Shown here one piece after another: positions 1 to 12,863 of a stretch of DNA of 64,000 bases. The notes beneath the pieces were generated by a model. It saw nothing but the letters and a program-made list of their open reading frames with translations, was not told the origin of the DNA and made no database searches. Every line of letters starts with the position of its first letter. Positions within the stretch are counted from its first letter, which is position 1. The DNA is from an uncultured Sterolibacterium sp. (lineage in GTDB: Bacteria > Pseudomonadota > Gammaproteobacteria > Burkholderiales > Rhodocyclaceae), in assembly GCA_903832735.1 (NCBI GenBank), contig CAILCO010000084.1, positions 1 through 64,000 of the forward strand, written 5' to 3'. The position numbers and the translations under genes were made by a program.

Positions 1-169
1 CAATGTCCCGATGAGCCTTGCCAATTCTCTCGTCCTCATTTTGCATCTCCTGGCTCCAGCGCCCGTGCGCTATGTAGCCAGTATCCACTTCCACAGGCTC
101 GCTAGATGAGCCAGCCACGTTATTCGCTAAATGAGCCAAAAGTAAACACCCTCAACCAGGAATATCCTC
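1..169. other. Left-edge intergenic sequence with a short direct repeat
   Basis: No gene is convincingly resolved here. A 15-nt motif TCGCTARATGAGCCA occurs at 99-113 and 124-138, one mismatch apart and 25 nt out of register, just upstream of ppiB. On the minus strand a reading frame stays open from about 151 to the window edge. An ATG at 39-37 with AGGAG seven bases upstream could open a different minus-strand gene running off the edge (MRTRELARLIG...). Both possibilities rest on too few codons to decide. The repeat could be a regulator site for ppiB or the edge of a mobile sequence; the sequence alone does not say. Confidence 0.3.
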
Positions 170-661
170 ATGATCAAACTGCATACCAACCACGGCGTCA
201 TCGACATCGAACTCGACGCCGAAAAAGCCCCCGAGACGGTGGCCAACTTCCTCGCTTATGTCAAGGCTGGGCATTACGACAACACGATCTTCCACCGCGT
301 CATCGACGGCTTCATGATCCAGGGCGGCGGCTTCACGCCGAACATGGAACAGAAGCCATGCCAGGCGCCGGTCAAGAACGAGGCCGGCAACGGCCTGAAG
401 AATGTCCGCGGCAGCCTCGCCATGGCGCGCACCTCGGACCCGCATTCGGCCACCGCACAGTTCTTCATCAACGTCGCCGACAATGCCTTCCTCGACTTCA
501 AATCGCCCTCCGGCAACGGCTGGGGCTATTGCGTATTCGGCCAAGTGGTCGAAGGCATGGATGTCGTGGACAAGATCAAGGGCGTCAAGACCGGAAGCAA
601 GAACTTCCAGCAGGACGTGCCGGTGAAAGAGGTCATCATCGAGCGCGCCGAACTCGTCTAG
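170..661 (+). CDS. ppiB: Peptidyl-prolyl cis-trans isomerase B (cyclophilin)
   Basis: This is a single-domain cyclophilin of 163 residues, the usual length for cytoplasmic PpiB. It catalyses cis-trans isomerisation of Xaa-Pro bonds during folding. The catalytic Arg lies in [13 protein letters not shown] (about residues 41-53), and the second active-site block [17 protein letters not shown] is at about 85-101. There is no signal peptide, so it should be cytoplasmic. The start is the ATG after CCAGGAATATCCTC, where AGGA serves as ribosome binding site. It ends 11 nt before lpxH on the same strand, so the two are probably co-transcribed, a common pairing in beta- and gammaproteobacteria. The longer ORF-track entry beginning at 106 is a different frame that later runs into lpxH. 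Confidence 0.96.
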   Translation: MIKLHTNHGVIDIELDAEKAPETVANFLAYVKAGHYDNTIFHRVIDGFMIQGGGFTPNMEQKPCQAPVKNEAGNGLKNVRGSLAMARTSDPHSATAQFFINVADNAFLDFKSPSGNGWGYCVFGQVVEGMDVVDKIKGVKTGSKNFQQDVPVKEVIIERAELV

Positions 662-672
662 GGCGGCGTGGC

Positions 673-1419
673 ATGCCGGCCGCGCTGTTCGTCTCCGACC
701 TGCATCTGTGCCCGACGCGGCCGGCCATCGTCCGGCTGTTTCTGGATTTCCTCGCCGATCAGGCGATGACGGCGGATGCGCTCTACATTCTCGGCGACAT
801 GTTCGACTACTGGGCCGGCGATGACGAACTCGCCGACCCCGATGACCCATTTGCCGCCTCGATCGCAGGCGCGCTGAAGGCCCTCGGCGACCGCGGCACC
901 CGGCTGTTTTTCATCACGGGCAACCGCGACTTCCTCGCCGGCGACGGTTTCGCCCGTGCCACCGGCATGACGCCACTCGAGGAACCGCATCTGGCGACCA
1001 TCGCCGGCGTGCCGACCCTGCTCCTGCATGGCGACACCCTGTGCAGCGACGATACGGCCTACCAGGAATTCCGCCGCGAGGTGCGCCGGCCGGCCTGGCG
1101 CGAAGCTTTCCTGGCCCGACCGCTGCCCGAGCGGCGGGCACAGATCGCGGCGCTGCGCGCGCGCAGCGAACAGGCGAAACTGGGCAAGAGCGCCGCCATC
1201 ATGGACGTCAATGCCGGGGCCGTCGCCGAGCTCCTGCGCGCTTACGGCTACCCGCGCCTGATCCACGGCCACACCCATCGGCCGGGATATCACGAACACC
1301 TCGTCGATACGCATCTCTGCCAACGCTGGGTGCTCGGCGACTGGTACGAAAAAGGCAGCTATCTCGCCTGCGACGAGCGGGGCTGCGCCACCCTACCCTT
1401 GCTGTCGACCAAGCTGTAA
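673..1419 (+). CDS. lpxH: UDP-2,3-diacylglucosamine hydrolase LpxH
   Basis: LpxH hydrolyses UDP-2,3-diacylglucosamine to lipid X and UMP at the inner face of the inner membrane, the fourth step of lipid A synthesis. The 248-residue protein has the calcineurin-like metallophosphoesterase motifs in order: SDLHL (about 8-12), GDMFDYW (41-47), GNRD (83-86), LHGDTL (118-123) and HGHTHRP near residue 197. The ORF track gives a longer ORF from 106, but its first 189 codons overlap ppiB out of frame. The ATG at 673 begins the family's normal N-terminus, with GGGCGG just upstream. Cofactor type (Mn in most LpxH) is from family knowledge, not visible here. Confidence 0.95.
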   Translation: MPAALFVSDLHLCPTRPAIVRLFLDFLADQAMTADALYILGDMFDYWAGDDELADPDDPFAASIAGALKALGDRGTRLFFITGNRDFLAGDGFARATGMTPLEEPHLATIAGVPTLLLHGDTLCSDDTAYQEFRREVRRPAWREAFLARPLPERRAQIAALRARSEQAKLGKSAAIMDVNAGAVAELLRAYGYPRLIHGHTHRPGYHEHLVDTHLCQRWVLGDWYEKGSYLACDERGCATLPLLSTKL

Positions 1420-1456
1420 TGCCCGTCGCGCTCGACCTGCCCACACGCCCCGGCCT

Positions 1457-3298
<1,842 letters not shown>

Positions 3299-3316
3299 GA
3301 TTAAGGCTCGCTCAAA

Positions 3317-3338
3317 GGCGGCGCGCTATGGCGCCGCC
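3317..3338. terminator. Hairpin between convergent recQ and rhlE
   Basis: GGCGGCGC (3317-3324) pairs perfectly with GCGCCGCC (3331-3338) around a six-base loop. It lies in the 53-nt gap between the recQ stop and the rhlE stop, where a bidirectional terminator would be expected. No T-run follows on either strand, so intrinsic termination is uncertain and the hairpin may only protect 3' ends. Confidence 0.4.
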
Positions 3339-3351
3339 CTGCTCATAGCAA

Positions 3352-4644
<1,293 letters not shown>

Positions 4645-4839
4645 GGGGTGACTCCTGGACTCCGCCCTGCATGCTTGGCACGCACCAGTCTGGACGAAAT
4701 CGCTTACGGGGTAAGACGCGGAAAGAGAATCTAAACGCGGCGCGCGGCAAACAGACTGATGGGAAGGCCCCGCGGCGCGCAGTGTATCACCCCCGGCCGG
4801 TCGCGGGTGGCAAATATTCAGGCCCGTTTCAGACCCGTG
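4645..4839 (-). promoter_or_regulatory. Probable rhlE promoter and 5' leader
   Basis: This is the 195-nt gap between the metZ stop and the rhlE start. A candidate extended -10 element TG-A-TACACT lies on the minus strand (hexamer at 4786-4781), giving a leader of roughly 130 nt; no good -35 is visible. Long leaders are common in cold-induced DEAD-box genes, but no cold-shock motif can be named here. Confidence 0.3.
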
Positions 4840-6015
4840 TTAGACCAGCGCCAGCCCCCGGGCGAGATCAGCCTCGATGTCGCTCACCGCTTCGAGGCCC
4901 ACCGCGATGCGTAACAACCCCTCGCCTATGCCTGCTGCGGCTCGCGCCTCGGCCGTGATGCGACCGTGGGTGGTGCTGGCCGGGTGGGTGATGGTGCTCT
5001 TGGTGTCACCGAGATTTGCCGTGATCGACAACAGCTTGCAGTGATCGACGACGCGCCAGGCGGCTTCCCGCTCGCCCTTGACCACGAAGGACAGGATCGC
5101 GCCACCGCTGGCCTGCTGGCGCATCGCCAGAGCGTGTTGCGGGTGCGAGGCCAGGCCCGGGTAGAACACGCGCTGGACCGCGGGTTGCGCTTCCAGCCAA
5201 CTGGCCAGTCTGAGGGTATTGGCCGACTGCGCCTCCATGCGGATCTTCAAGGTCTCCAGGCCCTTCAGGATGATCCAGGCGTTGAAGGCCGAGAGCGTCG
5301 GGCCGGTAGTGCGGAGGAATTTCAGCACCTCGTCGGTCAGAGATTTCCTGCCGAGCACGGCGCCGCCCAAGACGCGGCCCTGGCCGTCGAGATACTTGGT
5401 GGCGGAGTGGATGACCAGGTCGGCGCCAAGTTGCAGCGGACGTTGCAAGGCCGGCGTGCAGAAGCAGTTGTCGACGGCCAGCAGCGCGCCGCCGGCATGG
5501 GCCACCGCCGCAATGGCGGCGATATCGAAGACCTCGGTGAGCGGGTTGGAGGGCGTCTCGATGAACACCAGTTTGGTCTTCTCGGTGAGCGCAGCGCGGA
5601 ATTTCTCGGGCTCGGTACCGACGACGAAGGTGGAGGACACACCAAACTTGGGCAGGATGTTGCCGAACAGTTGCTGGGTCGCGCCGAAGATGCTCTGCGA
5701 TGCGACGACATGGTCGCCGGCCTTCAGCAGCCCCATGGCCATGGCCAGGATAGCGGCCATGCCCGAGGCGGTGGCGACGCAGCCTTCGGCACCTTCGAGC
5801 GCGGCGAGGCGATCGGCGAACATGGTCACCGTCGGATTGGTGAACCGGGAATAAACATTACCCGCTTGGTCGCCGGAGAAGCGCAGCGCGGCTTGCGCGG
5901 CGCTGTCGAAGACGTAGCTGGAGGTCAGGTAGAGCGCCTCGGAATGCTCATTGAACTGACTGCGTTCCTGCCCGGCGCGAACCGCCAGGGTCTCGAATTG
6001 AAAATCTTCGCTCAT
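4840..6015 (-). CDS. metZ: O-succinylhomoserine sulfhydrylase MetZ
   Basis: MetZ is a PLP enzyme of the Cys/Met-metabolism transferase family. It makes homocysteine directly from O-succinylhomoserine and sulfide. The 391-residue protein has the PLP-lysine motif SATKYLDGQG (about 204-213), the substrate-loop region YSRFTNPT near residue 55, and the C-terminal SITANLGDTKSTITHPAS signature. It starts three bases after the purF stop, so the two are co-translated, the same purF-metZ order seen in pseudomonads and many betaproteobacteria. Cystathionine gamma-synthase and MetY are close relatives; the purF linkage favours MetZ. Confidence 0.9.
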   Translation of the reverse strand: MSEDFQFETLAVRAGQERSQFNEHSEALYLTSSYVFDSAAQAALRFSGDQAGNVYSRFTNPTVTMFADRLAALEGAEGCVATASGMAAILAMAMGLLKAGDHVVASQSIFGATQQLFGNILPKFGVSSTFVVGTEPEKFRAALTEKTKLVFIETPSNPLTEVFDIAAIAAVAHAGGALLAVDNCFCTPALQRPLQLGADLVIHSATKYLDGQGRVLGGAVLGRKSLTDEVLKFLRTTGPTLSAFNAWIILKGLETLKIRMEAQSANTLRLASWLEAQPAVQRVFYPGLASHPQHALAMRQQASGGAILSFVVKGEREAAWRVVDHCKLLSITANLGDTKSTITHPASTTHGRITAEARAAAGIGEGLLRIAVGLEAVSDIEADLARGLALV

Positions 6016-6018
6016 GAT

Positions 6019-7542
6019 TTATCCCGAGGTCACGAGATTGAGGTCGAGTTGCGCGCTCTCACCTTCGTCGTCGGGCCCGCTGGCGCCGTCGCGGCGCGCC
6101 GAATCGATGCTGGAGAGATATTCGACGGTGACATCGCCGGTAATGTAGTGGCCATCGAAACAGGAGGTCTCGAAGCAGCCGATGCCCGGATTGACCGCGG
6201 AGAGCGCCGCCTTGAGCCCGTCCAGATCCTGGTAGATCAGGGCGTCGGCGCCGATCTCGCGGCGGATTTCGTCGTCGCTGCGATCCGAGGCGATAAGTTC
6301 GGAACGGCTCGGCATGTCGATACCATAGACGTTGGCATAGCGCACCGGCGGCGCCGCCGAAGCGAAATATACCTTGCGTGCGCCGGCCTCGCGCGCCATC
6401 TGCACGATCTCCCGGCTGGTGGTGCCGCGCACGATCGAGTCGTCGACCAGGAGCACGTTCTTGCCCTTGAATTCCTGGGCGATGGCGTTCAGCTTCTGGC
6501 GCACCGACTTTCGTCTTGTCGCCTGACCGGGCATGATGAAGGTGCGACCGATATAGCGATTCTTGACGAAGCCTTCGCGGTACGGGAGGTTCAGCCGCTT
6601 GGCCAGTTCCATGGCCGACGGCCGGCTCGAATCGGGGATCGGCATCACCGTGTCAATCTCCAGATGCGGCATGGTGTGCCTGATTTTCTCGGCGAGAAAT
6701 TCGCCCATCTTGAGTCGGGTCTCATACACCGAAGTTCCATCGATCAGCGAGTCGGGTCGGGCCAGATAGACGAATTCGAAAATGCACGGTGCGTGCATGG
6801 TGCGTTCGGCGCACTGGCGACTGACGAAGTTGCCCTGGATATCGATCAGCACCGCTTCGCCCGGCGCCACGTCGCGCAGGATCTTGAAGCCGAGGGTATC
6901 GATGGCCACGCTCTCGGAGGCCACCAGATACTCGCAGCCCGCCTCCGTCTCGTTCTTGCCGATAATCAGCGGCCGGATGCCGTAAGGATCGCGGAACGCG
7001 AGCAGGCCATAGCCCGAGATCATCGCCACCACGGCATAGGCGCCCCGGACACGGCGATGGACGCCGGCCACGGCCTTGAAGATGGTCTCGGCATCGACCT
7101 GATACTTGGTCGAGGCGGCCTGCAACTCGTGCGCTAGGACATTGAGCAGCACTTCGGAATCGGAATTGGTGTTGATGTGCCGCAGATCCTGCAGGAAGAT
7201 GTCCTGCTTGAGCTGCGCGGTATTGGTCAGATTGCCGTTGTGCGCCAGGGTCAGGCCGAACGGCGAATTCACGTAGAAGGGCTGCGCCTCAGCGGCGTTG
7301 AAGGCGGAGCCGGCGGTCGGGTAGCGACAATGACCGATGCCCCAGTTACCCACCAGGTTGAGCATGTTGCGGGTGCGGAAGACATCGCGCACCAGTCCCG
7401 GCCCCTTGTGCATGTGGAAGCGCCCGCCGTCGGCGGTGGCGATGCCGGCCGCATCCTGGCCGCGGTGCTGCAGCACTTGCAATCCGTCATAGAGTAGTTG
7501 ATTGACGGCTGTTGTCGCGACGACACCGATAATTCCACACAT
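6019..7542 (-). CDS. purF: Amidophosphoribosyltransferase PurF
   Basis: PurF transfers glutamine amide nitrogen to PRPP, the committed step of purine synthesis. The true N-terminus is MCGIIGVV, where Cys2 becomes the catalytic N-terminal nucleophile. The ORF-track start 31 codons upstream is therefore rejected in favour of the ATG at 7542, which has GGTGGAA upstream. The 507-residue protein has the N-terminal glutaminase domain (HNGNLTN near residue 100) and a C-terminal phosphoribosyltransferase domain with the PRPP loop VLLVDDSIVRGTT (about 360). It follows cvpA by 10 nt, the conserved cvpA-purF arrangement. Confidence 0.96.
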   Translation of the reverse strand: MCGIIGVVATTAVNQLLYDGLQVLQHRGQDAAGIATADGGRFHMHKGPGLVRDVFRTRNMLNLVGNWGIGHCRYPTAGSAFNAAEAQPFYVNSPFGLTLAHNGNLTNTAQLKQDIFLQDLRHINTNSDSEVLLNVLAHELQAASTKYQVDAETIFKAVAGVHRRVRGAYAVVAMISGYGLLAFRDPYGIRPLIIGKNETEAGCEYLVASESVAIDTLGFKILRDVAPGEAVLIDIQGNFVSRQCAERTMHAPCIFEFVYLARPDSLIDGTSVYETRLKMGEFLAEKIRHTMPHLEIDTVMPIPDSSRPSAMELAKRLNLPYREGFVKNRYIGRTFIMPGQATRRKSVRQKLNAIAQEFKGKNVLLVDDSIVRGTTSREIVQMAREAGARKVYFASAAPPVRYANVYGIDMPSRSELIASDRSDDEIRREIGADALIYQDLDGLKAALSAVNPGIGCFETSCFDGHYITGDVTVEYLSSIDSARRDGASGPDDEGESAQLDLNLVTSG

Positions 7543-7552
7543 AAAGTTCCAC

Positions 7553-8044
7553 CTATCTATAACGAATCCGCTGCGCCACCGTCCGCGGCAACCAGGGTCT
7601 TGCTGCCAGCACCGCTGTTTCCATCGGCGGCGCAAGCCAGGCCTCTCGCCACCAGGGCTGCCGGGGCAGATCGGACAACCCGCAAACCAGAACCACAGCC
7701 AAAGCCATCAACACGCCGCGCAAGACGCCAAACATGGCGCCCAGAAAACGATCCGCGAGCCCCAGACCGACCGCGCGCAGTAGGCGCGAGAGCAGGAAGC
7801 GGGCGAGTGCGAATACCAGCAGCGTCGCCATAAACACCGCGACGAAACCAGCCGCGGCCCGCCAAGCCGGCTCGCCGAGCCAAGGACTCAACATCTCCGC
7901 CGCGGCCTGGGACCACGCCCGCGCGGCAAAGAAAGCCGCCACCCAGGCCACCAAGCCGAGAACCTCGCTGACCACGCCGCGCCACAGGCCGAACACGGAC
8001 GACAAGGCAATCACCGCCAGCACTGCGTGGTCGAAGCCGGTCAT
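7553..8044 (-). CDS. cvpA: CvpA family membrane protein
   Basis: This 163-residue inner-membrane protein has four predicted hydrophobic segments (about 5-25, 28-45, 65-88 and 100-122). It matches the colicin V production protein family in length and in its position directly upstream of purF. In other bacteria CvpA affects colicin V export and envelope stress tolerance; its biochemical activity is not established. It overlaps no neighbour and lies three bases after dedD. Confidence 0.87.
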   Translation of the reverse strand: MTGFDHAVLAVIALSSVFGLWRGVVSEVLGLVAWVAAFFAARAWSQAAAEMLSPWLGEPAWRAAAGFVAVFMATLLVFALARFLLSRLLRAVGLGLADRFLGAMFGVLRGVLMALAVVLVCGLSDLPRQPWWREAWLAPPMETAVLAARPWLPRTVAQRIRYR

Positions 8045-8047
8045 GCG

Positions 8048-8713
8048 CTATTGTTGCGCCACGATGCCGCCCTGCGGCCCTCCGGCGCCGATTTTCTTCA
8101 ACTGGGCCTGGGCCTTTTCCGCCGCCATGCGCGTCGCGAACGGACCGCTGCGCACACGCGTCCGCGGGCCCTGCGCGGTATCCACTTGTTCAGTGTAGGC
8201 CGGGTAACCCAGTCCCTTGAGTTTGGCCAGTAAATGCTTGACGTTGCCCTGGTCCTGGTAGGCGCCCAACTGGACAACCCACTGTTCATGGTTCGCTTCG
8301 GGCTTGCCATCGGACTTAACATCGGGCTTGCTCGGCGGCGCCGTCGATTTGACTTGCGCGGCTGGGGCGGCCGACGGTGCGGACGCAGGGGTTGGCGCAA
8401 CGGGCTTGGGTGATTCTGTATTATTCTCGGGCGCGGGCGGCTCCGCTGCGGGCGGGGCCGGGATGGCAGCGGGTTTCGCCAGCGCAGCAGCAGGCGCGGT
8501 GGCGACATTCAAGGGCGGCCCAGCGGCATCCTGGCCCGGGATGCGGATCTGGATATCCTGGGTGAGCGGCCTGGGCTCCTGATCCATCACCATGGGCAGC
8601 ACGATGACGGCAAGCAAGGCCAGCGCCACGGCACCGACGAGACGCCGCCGCGCACGCTTCTTGAGTTCCAGTTGCCCGTCTTGCGCCGGGTCGATTTCCG
8701 CCATGGAGTTCAC
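8048..8713 (-). CDS. dedD: SPOR-domain protein DedD
   Basis: DedD is a cell-division protein that binds denuded septal peptidoglycan through a SPOR domain. The protein has a basic cytoplasmic N-terminus, one membrane segment (about 27-42), a long Pro/Ala-rich periplasmic linker, and a C-terminal SPOR domain beginning near HEQWVVQLGAY (about 144). The listed start is a GTG that overlaps the folC stop as GTGA. An ATG three codons downstream (8704), about ten bases from AAAGG, is an equally good or better start and would give 218 residues. The gene sits between folC and cvpA as in many proteobacteria. Confidence 0.88.
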   Translation of the reverse strand: MNSMAEIDPAQDGQLELKKRARRRLVGAVALALLAVIVLPMVMDQEPRPLTQDIQIRIPGQDAAGPPLNVATAPAAALAKPAAIPAPPAAEPPAPENNTESPKPVAPTPASAPSAAPAAQVKSTAPPSKPDVKSDGKPEANHEQWVVQLGAYQDQGNVKHLLAKLKGLGYPAYTEQVDTAQGPRTRVRSGPFATRMAAEKAQAQLKKIGAGGPQGGIVAQQ

Positions 8714-9993
8714 GCCTTTCGCGCCAATTCGCGCAGGACATCCGCAACCGTAAGGAAGGATCCGAAGACTAGAATTCTATCACTTTCGTTGGCGGTCCCT
8801 CGCGCGTGACGAAAGGCGGCAGCTGGTCCATCGAACTGCGGCAGCGACTCCGTGATGCCCATTTCCCTGAGCATCTGCGCCACTTCAGCCGCTTCCGCGC
8901 CACGCGGTCCAGGCAACGAACAAGGCAGCCAGCGAGTAATGCGATCCTTGATCGCGCTGACCACGGCGCGGATATCCTTGTCGCGCAGCATGCCGAATAC
9001 CGCCCAGGTTTCGGGATGGAAGGCCATGTTGCCGAGGTTGTCGGAAAGCGCCCGCGCCGCCTGAGGATTGTGGGCGACATCGAGCACGATCGTCGGCCGT
9101 CCGGGCAGCACCTGGAAGCGCCCGGGCAATTCGACTTCGGACAGGCCGCGGCGAATGTCCTGCATCGCCACCGGCAGGCGCGCCGCCAACGCCTCCAGGG
9201 CCGCCAGGGCGCTGCTGGCATTGTGCAACTGGTGCACGCCATGCAAGGCAGGGTAAGCCAGGCCGCTCTTCTTGCCGGCGCGACTGCGGTATTGCCACTG
9301 ACTTTCCTGGCGCAAGTAGCCGAAGTCGCGGCCCAGCACCTGCAAATCGGCGCCTATCGCCAGCGCATGGGCGACCAGGCTTTGCGGCGGCTCGCGGTCG
9401 CCGCAGATCGCTGGCCGCCCGGCACGAAACACCCCGGCCTTCTCGAAACCTATGGCCTCGCGCGTATCGCCCAGATATTCGGTGTGATCGAGCTCGATGC
9501 TGGTGACGATGGCGCAATCGGCGTCAAAGCAGTTGACCGCATCGAGCCGGCCGCCCAGGCCGACTTCGAGGATGACGGCATCCACCCGCTCAGCGCCGAA
9601 GCATTGCCACGCCGCCAGGGTACCGAACTCGAAATAGCTCAGATTCACTCCGCCGGCCGCCTGTCTTGCCGCTTCCACGCTGGCAAAGGCAGTGCAAAGG
9701 ACGGCATCGCTGGCGGCCATGCCACCGATTCTGACGCGTTCGTTATAGTCCAGCAGATGCGGAGAAGTGTAGAGCCCGACGCGATAACCGGCGGAACCGA
9801 GTATGCATTCCAGCATGGCGCAGGTCGAACCCTTGCCGTTGGTGCCGGCGACCGTGATCACCGGCACGGCCTGCAGCACGCCAAGATGCGCCGCTACGGC
9901 CGCTACGCGGGAGAGTCCGAGCGTTATCCCCGCCGCCCCCTGCGGGTGCCCCGCCTCAAGATGGGCGAGCCAGGCGGAAAGCGAGTCAGGCAT
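8710..9993 (-). CDS. folC: Bifunctional folylpolyglutamate/dihydrofolate synthase FolC
   Basis: FolC adds glutamate to dihydropteroate and to tetrahydrofolates using ATP. The 427-residue protein has the Mur-ligase ATP loop GTNGKGS (about 49-55), the following YTSPHLL block, and the [13 protein letters not shown] motif near residue 145. It overlaps accD by eight bases at its start, so translation is coupled. The order trpA-accD-folC-dedD is standard for this group. Confidence 0.95.
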   Translation of the reverse strand: MPDSLSAWLAHLEAGHPQGAAGITLGLSRVAAVAAHLGVLQAVPVITVAGTNGKGSTCAMLECILGSAGYRVGLYTSPHLLDYNERVRIGGMAASDAVLCTAFASVEAARQAAGGVNLSYFEFGTLAAWQCFGAERVDAVILEVGLGGRLDAVNCFDADCAIVTSIELDHTEYLGDTREAIGFEKAGVFRAGRPAICGDREPPQSLVAHALAIGADLQVLGRDFGYLRQESQWQYRSRAGKKSGLAYPALHGVHQLHNASSALAALEALAARLPVAMQDIRRGLSEVELPGRFQVLPGRPTIVLDVAHNPQAARALSDNLGNMAFHPETWAVFGMLRDKDIRAVVSAIKDRITRWLPCSLPGPRGAEAAEVAQMLREMGITESLPQFDGPAAAFRHARGTANESDRILVFGSFLTVADVLRELARKA

Positions 9994-10852
9994 GCAGCGC
10001 CGGCAAGCGCTGTAGCAGACAGAGCAGGGAGGCGAGCTTGTCGCGCAATTCGCGGCGATCGACGATCATGTCGATGGCGCCCTTTTCGAGCAGGAACTCG
10101 GCGCGCTGGAAGCCCTCCGGCAGCGTCTCGCGGACCGTCTGTTCGATCACCCGGGGACCGGCGAAACCGATCAGCGCCCCCGGCTCCGCGATAACCACGT
10201 CGCCGACGAAGGCGAAGCTCGCCGAGACGCCGCCCATGGTTGGATCGGTCAGCAGGGTGATGAAAGGCAGTTGGTGCTTGGCCAGGAGCGATACCGCAGC
10301 AGTGGTTTTAGCCATCTGCATCAGCGAGAACAGCCCTTCCTGCATCCGCGCGCCGCCTGAGGCGGTAATGCAGACAAACGGCAACTGGCTCTCGATGGCG
10401 CAATTGACGCCGCGCACGAAGCGCTCGCCGACCACCGAGCCCATCGAACCGCCCATGAATTCGAATTCAAAACAGGCGATCACCAGAGGCAGGGTCTTGA
10501 TCGCACCCTGCATCACCACCAGCGCATCGGACTCGTCAGTGTCCGCCTGGGCGGCGACGAGGCGGTCAGGATAGCGCTTGCTGTCCTTGAACTTCAGCGC
10601 ATCGACCGGAATCACCTCGGCACCGATCTCGAAGCGCCCCTCCGGGTCGAGCAGCAGATCGAGCCGCGGCCGCGCCCGAAGTCGATGGTGGTGGCCGCAC
10701 TTGGGGCAGACGCCCTGATTGGCTTCGAGGTCGGAACTGTAGAGCACCGACTCGCAGGCCGGGCACTTGCACCACAAGCCCTCGGGAATCGACTTGTGAG
10801 CGCCTTCGGCGCGTTTGATCTTCGGCGGCAGGAGCTTCTGCAGCCAACTCAT
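9986..10852 (-). CDS. accD: Acetyl-CoA carboxylase carboxyltransferase subunit beta
   Basis: AccD is the beta half of the carboxyltransferase that transfers CO2 from biotin to acetyl-CoA, making malonyl-CoA for fatty-acid synthesis. It has 288 residues. A four-cysteine zinc ribbon lies at about 28-50 (CPAC ... CPKC), followed by the crotonase-fold carboxyltransferase domain with [11 protein letters not shown] near residue 164. The start codon overlaps the trpA stop by four bases (ATGA). The partner accA is not in the window, as expected. Confidence 0.96.
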   Translation of the reverse strand: MSWLQKLLPPKIKRAEGAHKSIPEGLWCKCPACESVLYSSDLEANQGVCPKCGHHHRLRARPRLDLLLDPEGRFEIGAEVIPVDALKFKDSKRYPDRLVAAQADTDESDALVVMQGAIKTLPLVIACFEFEFMGGSMGSVVGERFVRGVNCAIESQLPFVCITASGGARMQEGLFSLMQMAKTTAAVSLLAKHQLPFITLLTDPTMGGVSASFAFVGDVVIAEPGALIGFAGPRVIEQTVRETLPEGFQRAEFLLEKGAIDMIVDRRELRDKLASLLCLLQRLPALHA

Positions 10853-11652
10853 CGCGACACCTCGTCGATCGCAGCGCGAATGCCGCGCAGGAAAGCGGTG
10901 ACGCGAAGCGTTGCCTCCGCCCTGGGGGAGTTTTCTATTTCCTCGATGATGCGGCTGCCAATCACCACCGCGTCTGCGATCACCGCGATCTTCGCGGCGC
11001 TCGCCGCATCACGGATGCCGAAGCCGACGCCGACCGGCATGCCGACTTTCCGCCGGATCTCGGGAATGCGTCGCGCCACTTCGGCGTAGTCAACCTGGCC
11101 GGCGCCGGTCACCCCGGTCAAGGAGACGTAGTAGATGTAGCCGCTGCCGGCCGCTGCCACTTCGCCGAAGCGGCGCTCTATCGAAGTCGGCGCGAGCAGG
11201 AATATCGGATCGATGCCGGCGCGCCGCAAGCCTGCGGCGAACTCCACGCATTCCTCAGGCGGATAGTCGACGGTCAACACCCCATCGACGCCGGCGGCCG
11301 CGGCGTCGATGGCGAAGTCGCTGCCGTAGGCTTCGAGCGGATTCGCGTAGCCCATCAGGACAATCGGCGTGACGGTGTCTTCAGTGCGAAAACGGCGCAC
11401 GATGGCGAGCACGCCCCTGAGATTCATGCCGTTCTTCAAGGCCCGCTCGCTGGCGCGCTGGATGGTCGGACCGTCGGCCATCGGGTCGGAGAAGGGTACG
11501 CCCAACTCGATGATGTCGGCGCCGCCCTCGACCAGCGCCCGCAGCAGGGGCAACGTCAGTTCGCCATCGGGGTCGCCTGCGGTAATGAAGGGGATCAGCG
11601 CGCAGCGGTTCTGCGCCTTGAGTTGTTCGAATGTTTTCCGGATGCGCGACAT
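10849..11652 (-). CDS. trpA: Tryptophan synthase alpha subunit
   Basis: TrpA cleaves indole-3-glycerol phosphate to indole inside the alpha2beta2 complex. The ORF track starts 57 codons too early; the ATG at 11652 gives MSRIRKTF, the family's normal N-terminus, and a protein of 267 residues. The catalytic Glu lies in [12 protein letters not shown] (about 45-56) and the catalytic Asp in [11 protein letters not shown] near residue 130. It starts two bases after trpB, so the two subunits are co-translated, and it overlaps accD downstream. Confidence 0.96.
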   Translation of the reverse strand: MSRIRKTFEQLKAQNRCALIPFITAGDPDGELTLPLLRALVEGGADIIELGVPFSDPMADGPTIQRASERALKNGMNLRGVLAIVRRFRTEDTVTPIVLMGYANPLEAYGSDFAIDAAAAGVDGVLTVDYPPEECVEFAAGLRRAGIDPIFLLAPTSIERRFGEVAAAGSGYIYYVSLTGVTGAGQVDYAEVARRIPEIRRKVGMPVGVGFGIRDAASAAKIAVIADAVVIGSRIIEEIENSPRAEATLRVTAFLRGIRAAIDEVSR

Positions 11653-11654
11653 GA

Positions 11655-12863
11655 TCAGAACACCATCCCGGATTGTTCGGTGACGGTATGCATGTCCTTG
11701 TCGCCGCGGCCGGAGAGATTGACCAACAGCAACTTGTCGCGACTCAGGGTCGGTGCGAGTTTGGCGGCATAAGCCAGGGCATGCGCCGACTCCAGCGCCG
11801 GGATGATGCCCTCGAAACGACAAAGGGCGTGGAAGGCCGCCAGGGCCTCTTCGTCGGTCACTGCGACATACTCGGCGCGGCCGCTATCCTTGAGCCACGC
11901 ATGTTCGGGACCGACCCCCGGATAGTCGAGCCCAGCGGAGATCGAGTGCGTCTCGATAATCTGGCCATGCTCGTCCTGCATCAGATAGGTGCGGTTGCCA
12001 TGGAGCACCCCGACCGGGCTGTTGGTGGTCAAGGGCGCCGCATGCCGGCCAGTCTCCAGACCGTGGCCGGCGGCCTCGACGCCGATCAGGTGCACGCCGG
12101 GGACATCGATATAGGGATAAAAGATGCCCATGGCGTTCGAGCCGCCGCCGACGCAGGCGATCACCGCGTCGGGTTGCCGACCGGCCACTGCGGGCATCTG
12201 GGTCCTGCATTCCGTGCCGATCACCGACTGGAAATCGCGCACCATCATCGGATAAGGATGCGGGCCGGCAACCGTGCCGATGATGTAGAAGGTATTGGCG
12301 ACGTTGCTGACCCAGTCGCGCATCGCCTCGTTCAAGGCATCCTTGAGCGTCTTCGAACCGCTCTCCACCGGCACCACGGTGGCGCCGAGCAGTTTCATCC
12401 GGTAGACATTGGCGGCCTGACGCCGGATATCCTCCGAGCCCATATAGACGACGCATTCCATGCCGTATCTTGCCGCCACCGTGGCCGTGGCCACGCCATG
12501 CTGGCCCGCGCCGGTTTCCGCGATCACTCGCGGCTTGCCCATGCGCCGAGCCAGGATCGCCTGACCGATGCAGTTGTTCACCTTGTGGGCGCCGGTATGG
12601 TTGAGATCCTCGCGCTTCAGGTAAATCTGCGCGCCGCCCAACAGCGCCGACCAGCGCTTGGCGTGATAAATCGGGCTGGGCCGGCCGACGTAATGTTCGA
12701 GGTCGTACTCGAACTCGGCACGAAAAGCCGGATCTTGCTTCGCCGCGGCATAGGCGGCGGTCAACTCGGCGAGCGCCGGCACCAGCGTCTCGGCGACGAA
12801 ACTGCCGCCAAAACGGCCGAAGTGGCCGGATCTGTCGGGAAGATTGTAGGGAAGCTCAGACAT
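11655..12863 (-). CDS. trpB: Tryptophan synthase beta subunit
   Basis: TrpB condenses indole with serine using PLP. The 402-residue protein carries the PLP lysine in HTGAHKVNN (about 87-95), the catalytic-base region ETGAGQHG (about 115), and the glycine-rich phosphate-binding loop GGGSNAMG near residue 238. It overlaps trpF by eight bases at its start. The operon here is trpF-trpB-trpA with no nearby trpEGDC, which is usual for the class. Confidence 0.97.
   Translation of the reverse strand: MSELPYNLPDRSGHFGRFGGSFVAETLVPALAELTAAYAAAKQDPAFRAEFEYDLEHYVGRPSPIYHAKRWSALLGGAQIYLKREDLNHTGAHKVNNCIGQAILARRMGKPRVIAETGAGQHGVATATVAARYGMECVVYMGSEDIRRQAANVYRMKLLGATVVPVESGSKTLKDALNEAMRDWVSNVANTFYIIGTVAGPHPYPMMVRDFQSVIGTECRTQMPAVAGRQPDAVIACVGGGSNAMGIFYPYIDVPGVHLIGVEAAGHGLETGRHAAPLTTNSPVGVLHGNRTYLMQDEHGQIIETHSISAGLDYPGVGPEHAWLKDSGRAEYVAVTDEEALAAFHALCRFEGIIPALESAHALAYAAKLAPTLSRDKLLLVNLSGRGDKDMHTVTEQSGMVF

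Noticed and set aside
4966-7137. 723-aa plus-strand ORF opposite metZ and purF
   Set aside because: It is an antisense shadow of two well-identified genes in high-GC DNA; its composition (Gly/Arg/Asp/His-rich, no domain) is typical of such shadows.
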